A stretch of DNA of 64,000 nucleotides from Methylobacterium sp. WL119 (lineage in GTDB: Bacteria > Pseudomonadota > Alphaproteobacteria > Rhizobiales > Beijerinckiaceae): contig NZ_VRUU01000009.1 of the NCBI RefSeq assembly GCF_008039875.1, forward strand, positions 32,841 through 96,840, given 5' to 3'. This document shows, piece after piece, positions 18,734-26,717 of the stretch (position 1 is the stretch's first letter; each line of letters begins with the position of its first letter). The translations under genes and the position numbers were made by a program. The notes under the pieces were generated by a model that saw only the letters and a list, made by a program, of their open reading frames with translations, made no database searches and had not been told where the DNA came from.

Positions 18734-21430
18734 ATGCGGGATCTGGAGCCGACGCTGTTCGGCTATATCTGGCGACATTCGAAGCGCGACCAGTTCGCGA
18801 TCTGCGCCGTCGTGCTCGCATCGCTGCCGTTCTACTTCGCCTCGCTCGACCTGCCCAAGCGCATCGTCAACGACGCCATCTCCGGCAAGGCGTTCAAGGG
18901 CGGGCGCGAGACCGTCGACTTCCTCGATCTCATCATCCACTGGCCCGGCTGGCTCGGCGGCGAGCAGGAGGTGCTGTTCTCGGGCTTCGAGGTCGACCGC
19001 ACCGGGCTGCTGTTCGGGCTCTCCGGGCTGTTCCTGACCCTCGTGCTGATCAACGGCGCGTTCAAGTTCTGGATCAACCTCAGCAAGGGCGTGCTCGGCG
19101 AGCGCATGCTGCGGCGCCTGCGCTTCGAGCTGTTCTCGCTGATGCTCCGCTTTACCCCGGACACGACGCGCGAGGTGAAGTCGTCGGAGACGGCGACCAT
19201 CATCCGCGACGAGGTCGAGCCGATCGGCGCCTTCATCGGCGACGCGATCGTGGTGCCGTGCTTCCTCGGCACGCAGGCGGCGACCGCGCTGATCTTCATC
19301 CTGATGCAGAACCTGTGGCTCGGGCTCGTCGCCGGCTCGATCGTCCTCGTGCAGATCGTTGTGATCCCGCGCCTGCGCCGCGAGATCATCCGCTTGAGCC
19401 GGAAGCGCCAGATCGCGTCGCGGAGCTTCGCCGGCCGGGTTGGCGAGGTGCTGGACGGGCTCGAGGCGGTCACCGTCAACGACACCGGGCGTTGGGAGCG
19501 TGCCGAGATCGGCGGCCGGCTGTTCAGCCTCTACGACCTGCGCCTGCGGATCTACCGGCGCAAGTTCCTGGTGAAGTACCTGAACAACCTGCTCGCGCAG
19601 GTGACGCCCTTCCTCTTCTACGCGATCGGCGGCCTGTTCGCGCTGCGCGGAGAGCTCGACATCGGCCAGCTCGTGGCCGTGCTGGCCGCCTATCGCGATC
19701 TGCCGCCGCCGCTCAAGGAGCTGATCGACTGGGACCAGCAGCGCCTCGACGTCGAGGTGAAGTACGAGACCGTCGCCGCCCACTTCGCGCCGCACCGGCT
19801 GCGGCCGTCCGAGCCGGAGGGCCAGGGCCTGGTACGGCCCCTCGGCGGCCCGCTCGAGCTGGACGGCGTCAGCCTCAAGGATCCCCTCGGCGGCCCGGCG
19901 CTCGAGCTCGGGGCCGTCAGCCTGCCGATGCCGGTGCAGGCCGCGATCCTCGCCCCCGCGGGCGGCCTCGGCCACGTGGTCGCGCGGCTCGTCGCCGGGC
20001 TGCAGGCGCCGCAGGGCGGAACGGTGCGGATCGGCGGCGCGGACGTCGCCACGCTGCCGCAGGCCCGCCGGGCCCGCGCGCTCGCCTATGCCGGGCCGGA
20101 GCCGGTTCTGTTTCCCGGCACGATCCGCGACAATCTCGCCTACGGCCTGCGCCGGCGCCCGGTGATCCGCGACGACGCCGGCAGCCCGGAGCGTGCGCGG
20201 CGCCGGCGCGCGGAGGCGCGGCGGACCGGAAACCCGATCGAGGATGCGAGCGATCCCTGGATCGACTACGCCGCCCTGGGCCTGGCGGACGCCGCCGCCC
20301 TCGACGCGCGGATGCTCGACCTGCTGCAGCGCCTCGGGATGGGCGACGACCTCTACCGCTTCGGCCTCAGCGCCTACAGCTTGGTGCACCACGAGTCCGA
20401 GCCCGGGCGTCGGGTCGTCGCCGCGCGCCGGCACCTGCAGCAGCACTTCGCGGCCGCGGGCATGGCCGACCTCGTGATCCCGTTCGATCCGCGCCGCTAC
20501 AACGAGCAGGCGACGATCGCGGAGAACCTCCTGTTCGGCGTGCCGACCGTTCCGGAACTGACCGGGCGCAACCTCGCGTCCGAACCGCGCTTCCGCGCTG
20601 CCCTCGACAAGCTGTTCCTGCTCGACGACCTCGCCCGGATGGGCGTGGCGATCGCCCGGAACCTGGTCGACATCTTCCGCGACGTGCCACCGGGCCATCC
20701 GCTGTTCCGCAGGTTTTCGCTGATCGCGCCGGACGAGCTGCCGGTCTTCGAGCAGCGGCTCTCGGCCCTCGGTGCCGACGAGGCGCCGCCGGCGGCCGAC
20801 AACGAGGCGTTCCTCGCCCTCGCCCTGGCCTACGTCGAGCCGCGCCAACGGCTCGGCCTCCTCGATGCGCCTTATCGGGCGCGGCTGGTGGCGGCGCGCT
20901 ACACGGTCCGCGAGGCGCTTCGACGGGAGGACGGCACCGAGGACGTCGAGCCCTACGATCCCGAGCGGATCAACCGGCACAGCTCGATCCTCGATGCGCT
21001 GCTCTTCGGCCGGATCAACACCGCGCGGATGCACGGCGAAGCCGAGATCCAACGCCAGGTCCGCCTCGTCGTGCAGGAGTTCGACCTGGAACGCCGCATC
21101 CGCCTGCGCGGGCTGGATTTCCCCGTCGGCAACCGCGGCCGCCTGCTCACCCCGCGCCAGCAGGCGCTCGTCGACCTCGCCCGCGCGATCCTGCGGCGGC
21201 CGGAGATCCTGGTGGTCGACGGAACGATCCCGCATCTCGACGGCGGCGCATCGGCCCTGATCGCGGCCGTCACCAGCGGCGGGCCGCAGATCAGCCTCGT
21301 CGCGGTCGCGGCGACGGAAGCCGAGGCGGCGCCGTTCCCGGTTCGTCTGCGCTTCGACACGACCGGTTCGGTCCGCGTCGAGACCGCGCCGGAGCCGGAG
21401 GTCTCGGTGCCGACCGCGCGTTCGGCCTGA
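18734..21430 (+). CDS. ABC exporter-like protein with degenerate ATPase domain
   Basis: An 898-residue protein. Residues about 25-330 form an ABC exporter-type membrane domain with several hydrophobic helices. The C-terminal region is laid out like an ABC ATPase but its motifs are lost: the Walker A position reads APAGGLGHVV (407-416) with no lysine or Ser/Thr; the signature position reads LLTPRQQ (804-810) instead of LSGGQ; Walker B reads ILVVDG, with glycine 830 in place of the catalytic glutamate. Between these lies about 380 residues with repeated Q-loop-like segments (TIRDNLAYG, TIAENLLFG, SILDALLFG). The start at 18734 is the first Met close to the conserved part; the frame is open 25 codons further upstream. 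It is unlikely to hydrolyse ATP alone and may pair with another subunit or act as a scaffold. Confidence 0.85.
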   Translation: MRDLEPTLFGYIWRHSKRDQFAICAVVLASLPFYFASLDLPKRIVNDAISGKAFKGGRETVDFLDLIIHWPGWLGGEQEVLFSGFEVDRTGLLFGLSGLFLTLVLINGAFKFWINLSKGVLGERMLRRLRFELFSLMLRFTPDTTREVKSSETATIIRDEVEPIGAFIGDAIVVPCFLGTQAATALIFILMQNLWLGLVAGSIVLVQIVVIPRLRREIIRLSRKRQIASRSFAGRVGEVLDGLEAVTVNDTGRWERAEIGGRLFSLYDLRLRIYRRKFLVKYLNNLLAQVTPFLFYAIGGLFALRGELDIGQLVAVLAAYRDLPPPLKELIDWDQQRLDVEVKYETVAAHFAPHRLRPSEPEGQGLVRPLGGPLELDGVSLKDPLGGPALELGAVSLPMPVQAAILAPAGGLGHVVARLVAGLQAPQGGTVRIGGADVATLPQARRARALAYAGPEPVLFPGTIRDNLAYGLRRRPVIRDDAGSPERARRRRAEARRTGNPIEDASDPWIDYAALGLADAAALDARMLDLLQRLGMGDDLYRFGLSAYSLVHHESEPGRRVVAARRHLQQHFAAAGMADLVIPFDPRRYNEQATIAENLLFGVPTVPELTGRNLASEPRFRAALDKLFLLDDLARMGVAIARNLVDIFRDVPPGHPLFRRFSLIAPDELPVFEQRLSALGADEAPPAADNEAFLALALAYVEPRQRLGLLDAPYRARLVAARYTVREALRREDGTEDVEPYDPERINRHSSILDALLFGRINTARMHGEAEIQRQVRLVVQEFDLERRIRLRGLDFPVGNRGRLLTPRQQALVDLARAILRRPEILVVDGTIPHLDGGASALIAAVTSGGPQISLVAVAATEAEAAPFPVRLRFDTTGSVRVETAPEPEVSVPTARSA

Positions 21431-21529
21431 GGCGGCGCGTGAAACGCCGGCTTTCTGCCTGGAATTTCCGTGTTGGAAACCGATTCTGCACTGTCGTCTC
21501 GACAAAATGCCGAAGAAGCGTCATGGAAT

Positions 21530-22174
21530 ATGGTACGCGTCCGCGCGTTCCTGTCCAAATCCAAGAGAATCATACGCCGCATGTTGCGCAGCCGTGTGCG
21601 ACGGTCCTTTACCGTCGAGGTCAAGTCGAAGAACCGCCACTCTCTGTCCTGGCCGGATGATCCTACCCCGGCGCCCCTGAACTGGGCCGCGCTCGATCCG
21701 GCGCCCGAGACGCCGTCGCCGTTCGATACGGTCTGGCCCGACCAGGCCGCCGCCCCCGCGCCGCCGGTGCCGGCGGAGAAGCCTCGGCGAATCCTGCAGA
21801 GCCTGATCCTGGCGGAGCCCGAGCCCGAGGTGGCCGAACCCGTGATCGAGCGCGAGCTTCGGCTTCCGCGCGTGAAGCGGGTGAAGCCTCCGCAGATGCG
21901 GTCCGAAAGCCCGCGCGCCGAAGCCGGCCGTTCGGATCAGGCACGATCCGAAATGGTGCGCCCCGATGCGATCTGGTCGTTCGCCGACATCGCGGACGCG
22001 TCCTCGGAGCCCGCTGTCGCTGCCCCGGCGATCCCGGCTCCGCCGGTGACCGCCGTCGCTCCGGTCGCCGCAGCGCCTGCCGTGATGCGCAGGCCGACGA
22101 AGTCGCGATCGACCGAACCCGCCCTCGCGCCGGGCCAGCGCTGGAAGCGGCGCCTGCCGCGCTCCTGCCGCTAG
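21530..22174 (+). CDS. hypothetical Pro/Ala-rich basic protein
   Basis: A 214-residue protein that I do not recognise. The N-terminal 35 residues are strongly basic and contain RRSFTVEVKSKNR, which resembles short basic modules seen in other rhizobial proteins; the rest is rich in Pro, Ala, Glu and Arg and looks disordered. A GTG at 21470 would add 20 residues. An overlapping minus-strand frame is longer but reads like a shadow. It follows the degenerate ABC gene in the same direction by about 100 nt and could be co-transcribed with it. Confidence 0.5.
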   Translation: MVRVRAFLSKSKRIIRRMLRSRVRRSFTVEVKSKNRHSLSWPDDPTPAPLNWAALDPAPETPSPFDTVWPDQAAAPAPPVPAEKPRRILQSLILAEPEPEVAEPVIERELRLPRVKRVKPPQMRSESPRAEAGRSDQARSEMVRPDAIWSFADIADASSEPAVAAPAIPAPPVTAVAPVAAAPAVMRRPTKSRSTEPALAPGQRWKRRLPRSCR

Positions 22175-22186
22175 CCGACGTTTGTG

Positions 22187-22205
22187 CGAGCCCGGCGCCG
22201 GCTCG
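22187..22205. terminator. hairpin between convergent genes
   Basis: A perfect 6-bp stem CGAGCC / GGCTCG with a 7-nt GC-rich loop lies between the convergent hypothetical genes. There is no T run, so termination is only a suggestion from position. Confidence 0.35.
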
Positions 22206-22277
22206 CTCCCTGCGACGGCACCCGTCGCACGAACGTCCTGTGATCCGGGGATCCTGGGCGCGGCCAGGCGCGGGGCG

Positions 22278-22535
22278 TCAGGCCGCCCGGCGCACGGCGT
22301 AGCGATAGCGGCGCCCCTCTGCGTCGAGCAGCTCGCTGTCGGAGGTCTCGCGCCAGACCACGTCGTCCTCGGGCCGCGCCGCATCGGTCAGCTCGGTGCC
22401 GCGCACGATGCTGAGCGCGATGCCGAAACCGTAATTGGTCGCCGTCGCCTCGGTGATGGCCGAGCCGATGTCGGCCTCGTCCGGCAGGCAGGCGAACAGG
22501 ACGCCGTCGGCGATGGCGAGCGTGTAGGTTCCCAT
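22278..22535 (-). CDS. small hypothetical protein
   Basis: An 85-residue soluble protein beginning GTYTLAIADGVLFACLPDEAD and ending in an arginine-rich tail. Composition and the well-formed hydrophobic pattern in the first half suggest a real small domain. No family is recognised. The start at 22535 is used because the 38 upstream codons of the open frame are low-complexity. Confidence 0.6.
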   Translation of the reverse strand: MGTYTLAIADGVLFACLPDEADIGSAITEATATNYGFGIALSIVRGTELTDAARPEDDVVWRETSDSELLDAEGRRYRYAVRRAA

Positions 22536-22759
22536 GGCGCGCTCCGCGGTTTTCGAAGCGCCGGACCGTATGAGCTGTTTCCGGCCGTGGAAGGGCGAGG
22601 GGTGGGATGCTGCAATGCGGCGGGCGGCGGTTGCCCGCGGGAGCCGCATCGATCCCCCGAACGCAGGTGCGGAATGTCACGCCGCCGGCTTGGGCCGCGC
22701 ACGCGATCGTGTAGACCGTCGTCGCCCGACCCCATGATCGCCGAACGCCGCGCACGCCC

Positions 22760-24145
22760 ATGACGGACCCGCTTCTCGACCGGCTCACCGACATCCTCGG
22801 ACCCGACGGCCTCGTCGTCGGCGACGAGCTCGAGAGCCGACCCGCGAGCTGGACCCGTGCCGACGAGCCTTGCGCCGCGGCCGCGCTCGTCCGCCCCCGC
22901 AGCACCGAGCACGTTTCGGCGGTGCTCGCCGCCTGCCACGCGGCGGGGCGCGCCGTCGTCCCGCGCGGCGGCGCCACCGGCCTCGTCGACGGCATCCTCT
23001 GCGCGCCCGGCGACATCGCCCTGTCGTTCGAGCGCATGACCGGGATCGAGGCGCTCGATCCCTTGGCGATGACGATGGTGGTCCGCACCGGCACCACGCT
23101 CGAGGCGGTGCAGGCGGCGGCGGAAGCCGCGGACCTGTTCTTCCCCCTCGATCTCGGAGCCCGCGGCTCGGCGACGATCGGCGGCACGATCAGCACCAAT
23201 GCCGGCGGCCTGCGGGTGCTGCGCTACGGGATGATGCGCGAGATGGTGCTCGGCCTCGAAGCGGTGCTCGCCGACGGCACGATCGTCTCGTCGATGCGGC
23301 CGCTGATCAAGAACAACACCGGGCTCGACTTGAAGCAGCTCTTCGTCGGCACGGAGGGGACGCTCGGCGTCGTCACCCGCGCGGTGCTGCGCCTGCGTCC
23401 GGCGCCGGCCGGCTACGCCACCGCGCTCGTCGCCTGCGCCGACGTGAACGCCGCCGCCGCCATCCTCGCCCGCGCGCAGCGGGCGTTCCAGGGCCGGGTG
23501 TCGTCCTTCGAGGGCATGTGGCCCGACTTCTACCGGACGATGACCGCGCCCGGCCGCTTCACCCCGCCGCTCCCCCGGGAGCACCCGTACTACGCGCTGA
23601 TCGAGGTCGAGTGCGTGCCCGAGGAGGAACCGCGCTTCTTGAGCCTGCTCGAGACCCTGATGACCGAGGCGGTCGTGCACGATGCCGTGGTCTCGGCGTC
23701 CGAGGAGCAGCGCCGCGCGCTGTGGCGCATCCGCGACCGCGTCGAGATCCTGGTCGAGGCCGGGCTCGGCCGCCCGTTCGACGTCAGCGTGCCGCTCTCG
23801 GCCATGGCCGGCTACGTCGCCGAGGCGCGCGCGCGGATCGCCGCGATCCACCCGGACGCGGCCAGCGTCGCCTACGGGCATGTCGGCGACAACAACATCC
23901 ACTGGAACACCGCGCGCCTGCCGGACCCCGCCCTCGAAGCAGAGGTCGAGGCGGCGATCTACGAGCCGCTCGCCGCGCTTCAAGGCTCGGTCTCGGCCGA
24001 GCACGGCATCGGGCTGGAGAAGCGCGGCAAGCTCGGGCTCTCGCGCTCGACCGCCGAGATCGCGACGATGCGGGCGGTCAAGCGCGCGCTCGACCCGAGG
24101 AACATCCTCAATCCCGGCAAGATTCTCGCGAACCCCGCCGGGTGA
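22760..24145 (+). CDS. FAD-binding oxidase, D-2-hydroxyacid dehydrogenase family
   Basis: A 461-residue flavoprotein of the same superfamily as the GlcD at 3-4.4 kb but clearly a different branch. It shows VVPRGGATGLVDG and IGGTISTNAGGLRVLRYGMMRE in the FAD domain, LFVGTEGTLGVVT, and in the C-terminal domain YGHVGDNNIHWN (the metal-site histidine region of D-2-hydroxyglutarate and D-lactate dehydrogenases), SAEHGIGLEK and a final NILNPGKIL. These enzymes oxidise D-2-hydroxyacids and pass electrons to a quinone, cytochrome or electron-transfer flavoprotein. The exact substrate is open. It converges with the BKACE gene, leaving six bases between their stops. Confidence 0.88.
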   Translation: MTDPLLDRLTDILGPDGLVVGDELESRPASWTRADEPCAAAALVRPRSTEHVSAVLAACHAAGRAVVPRGGATGLVDGILCAPGDIALSFERMTGIEALDPLAMTMVVRTGTTLEAVQAAAEAADLFFPLDLGARGSATIGGTISTNAGGLRVLRYGMMREMVLGLEAVLADGTIVSSMRPLIKNNTGLDLKQLFVGTEGTLGVVTRAVLRLRPAPAGYATALVACADVNAAAAILARAQRAFQGRVSSFEGMWPDFYRTMTAPGRFTPPLPREHPYYALIEVECVPEEEPRFLSLLETLMTEAVVHDAVVSASEEQRRALWRIRDRVEILVEAGLGRPFDVSVPLSAMAGYVAEARARIAAIHPDAASVAYGHVGDNNIHWNTARLPDPALEAEVEAAIYEPLAALQGSVSAEHGIGLEKRGKLGLSRSTAEIATMRAVKRALDPRNILNPGKILANPAG

Positions 24146-24151
24146 CGGGCC

Positions 24152-25081
24152 TCAGAACCCGACGCGGTCGCCGCCCTTCAGCGACAGCATCTCGCGGGCA
24201 TCGTCCGGCGTCGCAACCTCGAGCCCCAGCCCTTCGATGATCCGGCGGACCTGGGCGACCTGCTCGGCGTTCGACTGCGCGAGCCGGCCCGGTCCTGCCC
24301 AGAGGCTGTCCTCGAGCCCGACGCGGACGTTGCCGCCCATCGCCGCCGCCATCGCCGCGATGTTCATCTGATTGCGCCCGGCGCCCAGCACCGACCAGTG
24401 GTACTGGTCACCGAACAGCCGATCGGCGGTACGCTTCATGTGCATCACGTCGTCCGGGTGCGAGCCGATGCCGCCCTGCAACCCGAACACGGTCTGGATG
24501 AACAGCGGCGCCTTCACCAGGCCGCGGTCGAAGAAGTATTTGAGATTGTAGAGGTGGGCGGTGTCGTAGCACTCGAACTCGAATCGTGTGTCGTTGCCGG
24601 CGCAGGTGGTGAGGATGTGCTCGATCTGCCCGAACGAGTTGCGGAAGATGATGTCCTTGTTGGCCAGATACGTTCGCTCCCATTCGTGCTGGAGATCCTT
24701 GAAGCGGTCGAGCATCCCGAACAGGCCGAAGTTCATCGAGCCGAGGTTGAGCGAGGCGACCTCCGGCTTGAAGGTCGCGGCCGGGCGCACGCGCTCCTCG
24801 ATGGTCATCGTCGGCGCGCCGCCGGTGGTGATGTTCACCACGCAGCTCGAGCGCTGCTTGATGACGGGCAGGAACTTGGCGAAGGCCTCCGGCGTCTGGT
24901 CGGGCTCGCCGGTTTGCGGGTTGCGGGCGTGCAGGTGGACGATGGCCGCGCCTGCCTCCGCCGCGCCGATTGCGGCGTCGGCGATCTCCTCCGGCGTCAC
25001 CGGCAGGTAGGGCGACATGCTCGGCGTATGGATCGCGCCGGTGACGGCGCAGGTGATGATGACTTTTCGCGCGCGCGCCAT
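24152..25081 (-). CDS. BKACE family beta-keto acid cleavage enzyme
   Basis: A 309-residue TIM-barrel enzyme of the former DUF849 family. The N-terminus KVIITCAVTGAIHTPSMSPYLPVTPEEI and the segment IVHLHARNP (metal-binding His pair) are diagnostic, with later conserved stretches NLGSMNFGLFG and GNVRVGLEDSLW. Family members condense a beta-keto acid with acetyl-CoA to give acetoacetate and a CoA ester; the founding case is 3-keto-5-aminohexanoate cleavage in lysine fermentation, but substrates vary widely. The start at 25081 gives the usual family length; the open frame continues upstream through tandem repeats that do not look like protein. Confidence 0.92.
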   Translation of the reverse strand: MARARKVIITCAVTGAIHTPSMSPYLPVTPEEIADAAIGAAEAGAAIVHLHARNPQTGEPDQTPEAFAKFLPVIKQRSSCVVNITTGGAPTMTIEERVRPAATFKPEVASLNLGSMNFGLFGMLDRFKDLQHEWERTYLANKDIIFRNSFGQIEHILTTCAGNDTRFEFECYDTAHLYNLKYFFDRGLVKAPLFIQTVFGLQGGIGSHPDDVMHMKRTADRLFGDQYHWSVLGAGRNQMNIAAMAAAMGGNVRVGLEDSLWAGPGRLAQSNAEQVAQVRRIIEGLGLEVATPDDAREMLSLKGGDRVGF

Positions 25082-25160
25082 GGCAGCGTCCGTCCCTGTC
25101 TGTTCGCGAACCGCTCCGGGCCCTTCGCTGCGATGGTAGCGCTGCCGCCCCGTGCGGGCC

Positions 25161-25202
25161 AAGCCTCGCTGAGCAAGCCTCGCTGAGCAAGCCTCGCCGA
25201 GC
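25161..25202. repeat. three tandem 14-bp repeats
   Basis: Three head-to-tail copies of AAGCCTCGCTGAGC; the third differs by one base (CCGAGC). They lie in the 144-base gap upstream of the BKACE gene and are followed by a related GCCGAGCGAGG. Such arrays vary by slippage and could change promoter spacing. Confidence 0.85.
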
Positions 25203-25225
25203 CGAGCGAGGGGATCGGCCCGCAC

Positions 25226-26716
25226 TCAAGCCGGGCGCGATCCGGCCGCCGGCCGTCTCAGCCGGCGCCAGCCCATCGCCACGCCCGAGCCCGCGATCAC
25301 CGATCCGGCCGCGAGCAGCAGCAGCATGACCCCGTCCCAGGCGGGCCGGTGGCGCAGGAGGATGCCGAGATCGAGGGTGTGCAGCAGGTCGAAGCCCCAG
25401 CGCTCGACGCGGCCCGACCGGTCGAGCCGGTTCAGGATCTCGCCGGTCTCGAGATCGATGTGGAACCACGTCGCCGCCGGGTCGTCGAACACCACCCGGA
25501 GCACCGGCAGGCGCCGGGCGCGGTGGTGCGACGTCCAGTAGAAGTCCTCGTGCTCGAGCCGAGAGGTCGTCATCGATCGAGCCTCCGGGACCAGGCGGCG
25601 CGCGGCGGCGTCCAGCCGGTCGGGCGCGACCGGCGCCGTTCCGCAGCAGGCGATCTCCCGTCCGTCGCGGCAGGCGATCACCGCGAGCGGCGCACCGCCG
25701 AGCCAGGTGAACCGCACCTCCGCCGCATCCGTGCAGGCGCGCTGGCGGATCGCGGCGCGGTCGAGCCCGGTGCGGGCGCCGGGTGCGTCGGCGTAGCGTT
25801 CGAGAATCGCCTGCGACGGGCTGAAGGAGGAGAACCAGCGGTTCGGGTTCATCGAGAGCCAGCCGCTGACGATGAAGCTCAACAGCGCGAGCCCGCCGAT
25901 CAGGCCGCCGAGATGATGCCAGCGCGCGAGGCCGCGATAGGGCGTCACCGCGCCGGAGCGATAGCGTCGGGCGATCCGGATCCGCAGGAGTCCGAGCACG
26001 AACCCGGTGACGGCCCCGACCATCGCGATCCCCGAGACCCACACGATCACCGTGCGCCACAGCGCGGCCTGCGCCCGCAGCGGCGTGACGTAGAGCCAGT
26101 GCGGGACGGCGCCGAACCAGTTCCAGAACCGCTCGTGCGCCGTGGTGTCGAGCACCACGGCACCGGTCGGCTGCGAGACGTAGAGCTCGGTGCCGTCCGC
26201 ATCGCCGAGCGCGATGCGGTGGAGCGGGCGCACCGCATCGTAGCGCTGGTGCACCGTCCACAGGTCGTAGGCGAGCGTGTCGCGGTAGGCCGGGCGCAGG
26301 CTGCGCGGATCGTGGCCGGCGATGGCGAGGGCCTCGTCCGGTGACGCGGGGCCGATCGCCCGGCCGTCGACCGCGGAGACGGCGCGGCGGGACCCGTCCC
26401 AACGCGCGACCCGGTAGACCGGCTCGGCCCCCCGCATCGACAGGCTCAGCGCCCGGGGAAAGCCGGGCTCGTCGGCCAATGCCGCGTCCGGCGAGACCCG
26501 CACCGCGTCCCAGGCGATCGCGGGCAGCCCGGCCCGGCGCTCGGGCTCGGTCAGCGACGGGTAGGCGACGTACATCATCACCACGCCGCTCACGAACCAC
26601 GTCGTGAAGAACAGCCCCGTGACGATGCCGAGCCAGCGATGGCCGAGATGCAGCCACCGCTTCCCCGTCTTGCCAAGCTTAGCGAGCTTGGCGAGCATGC
26701 GCGCCGTGGAGGCCAT
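25226..26716 (-). CDS. PepSY domain inner-membrane protein
   Basis: A 496-residue PepSY-associated TM protein of the PiuB type. A basic N-terminus leads into a first helix (WLGIVTGLFFTTWFVSGVVMMYVAY), with further helices near the middle (VSGIAMVGAVTGFVLGLL, LIGGLALLSFIVSGWLSM) and at the C-terminus. A PepSY-like segment with DLETGEILNRLDRSGR is in the periplasmic part. Related proteins sit next to TonB receptors and are thought to help reduce or handle imported metal chelates. The start lies one base after the stop of the TonB receptor gene (TGAGATG), so the two are translationally coupled and share the riboswitch leader. Confidence 0.88.
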   Translation of the reverse strand: MASTARMLAKLAKLGKTGKRWLHLGHRWLGIVTGLFFTTWFVSGVVMMYVAYPSLTEPERRAGLPAIAWDAVRVSPDAALADEPGFPRALSLSMRGAEPVYRVARWDGSRRAVSAVDGRAIGPASPDEALAIAGHDPRSLRPAYRDTLAYDLWTVHQRYDAVRPLHRIALGDADGTELYVSQPTGAVVLDTTAHERFWNWFGAVPHWLYVTPLRAQAALWRTVIVWVSGIAMVGAVTGFVLGLLRIRIARRYRSGAVTPYRGLARWHHLGGLIGGLALLSFIVSGWLSMNPNRWFSSFSPSQAILERYADAPGARTGLDRAAIRQRACTDAAEVRFTWLGGAPLAVIACRDGREIACCGTAPVAPDRLDAAARRLVPEARSMTTSRLEHEDFYWTSHHRARRLPVLRVVFDDPAATWFHIDLETGEILNRLDRSGRVERWGFDLLHTLDLGILLRHRPAWDGVMLLLLAAGSVIAGSGVAMGWRRLRRPAAGSRPA

Positions 26717-26717
26717 C

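Noticed and set aside
17252..21505. 1417-codon minus-strand open frame
   Set aside because: Only the part up to 18454 is a real glycosyltransferase; the rest is antisense to the ABC exporter and has shadow composition.
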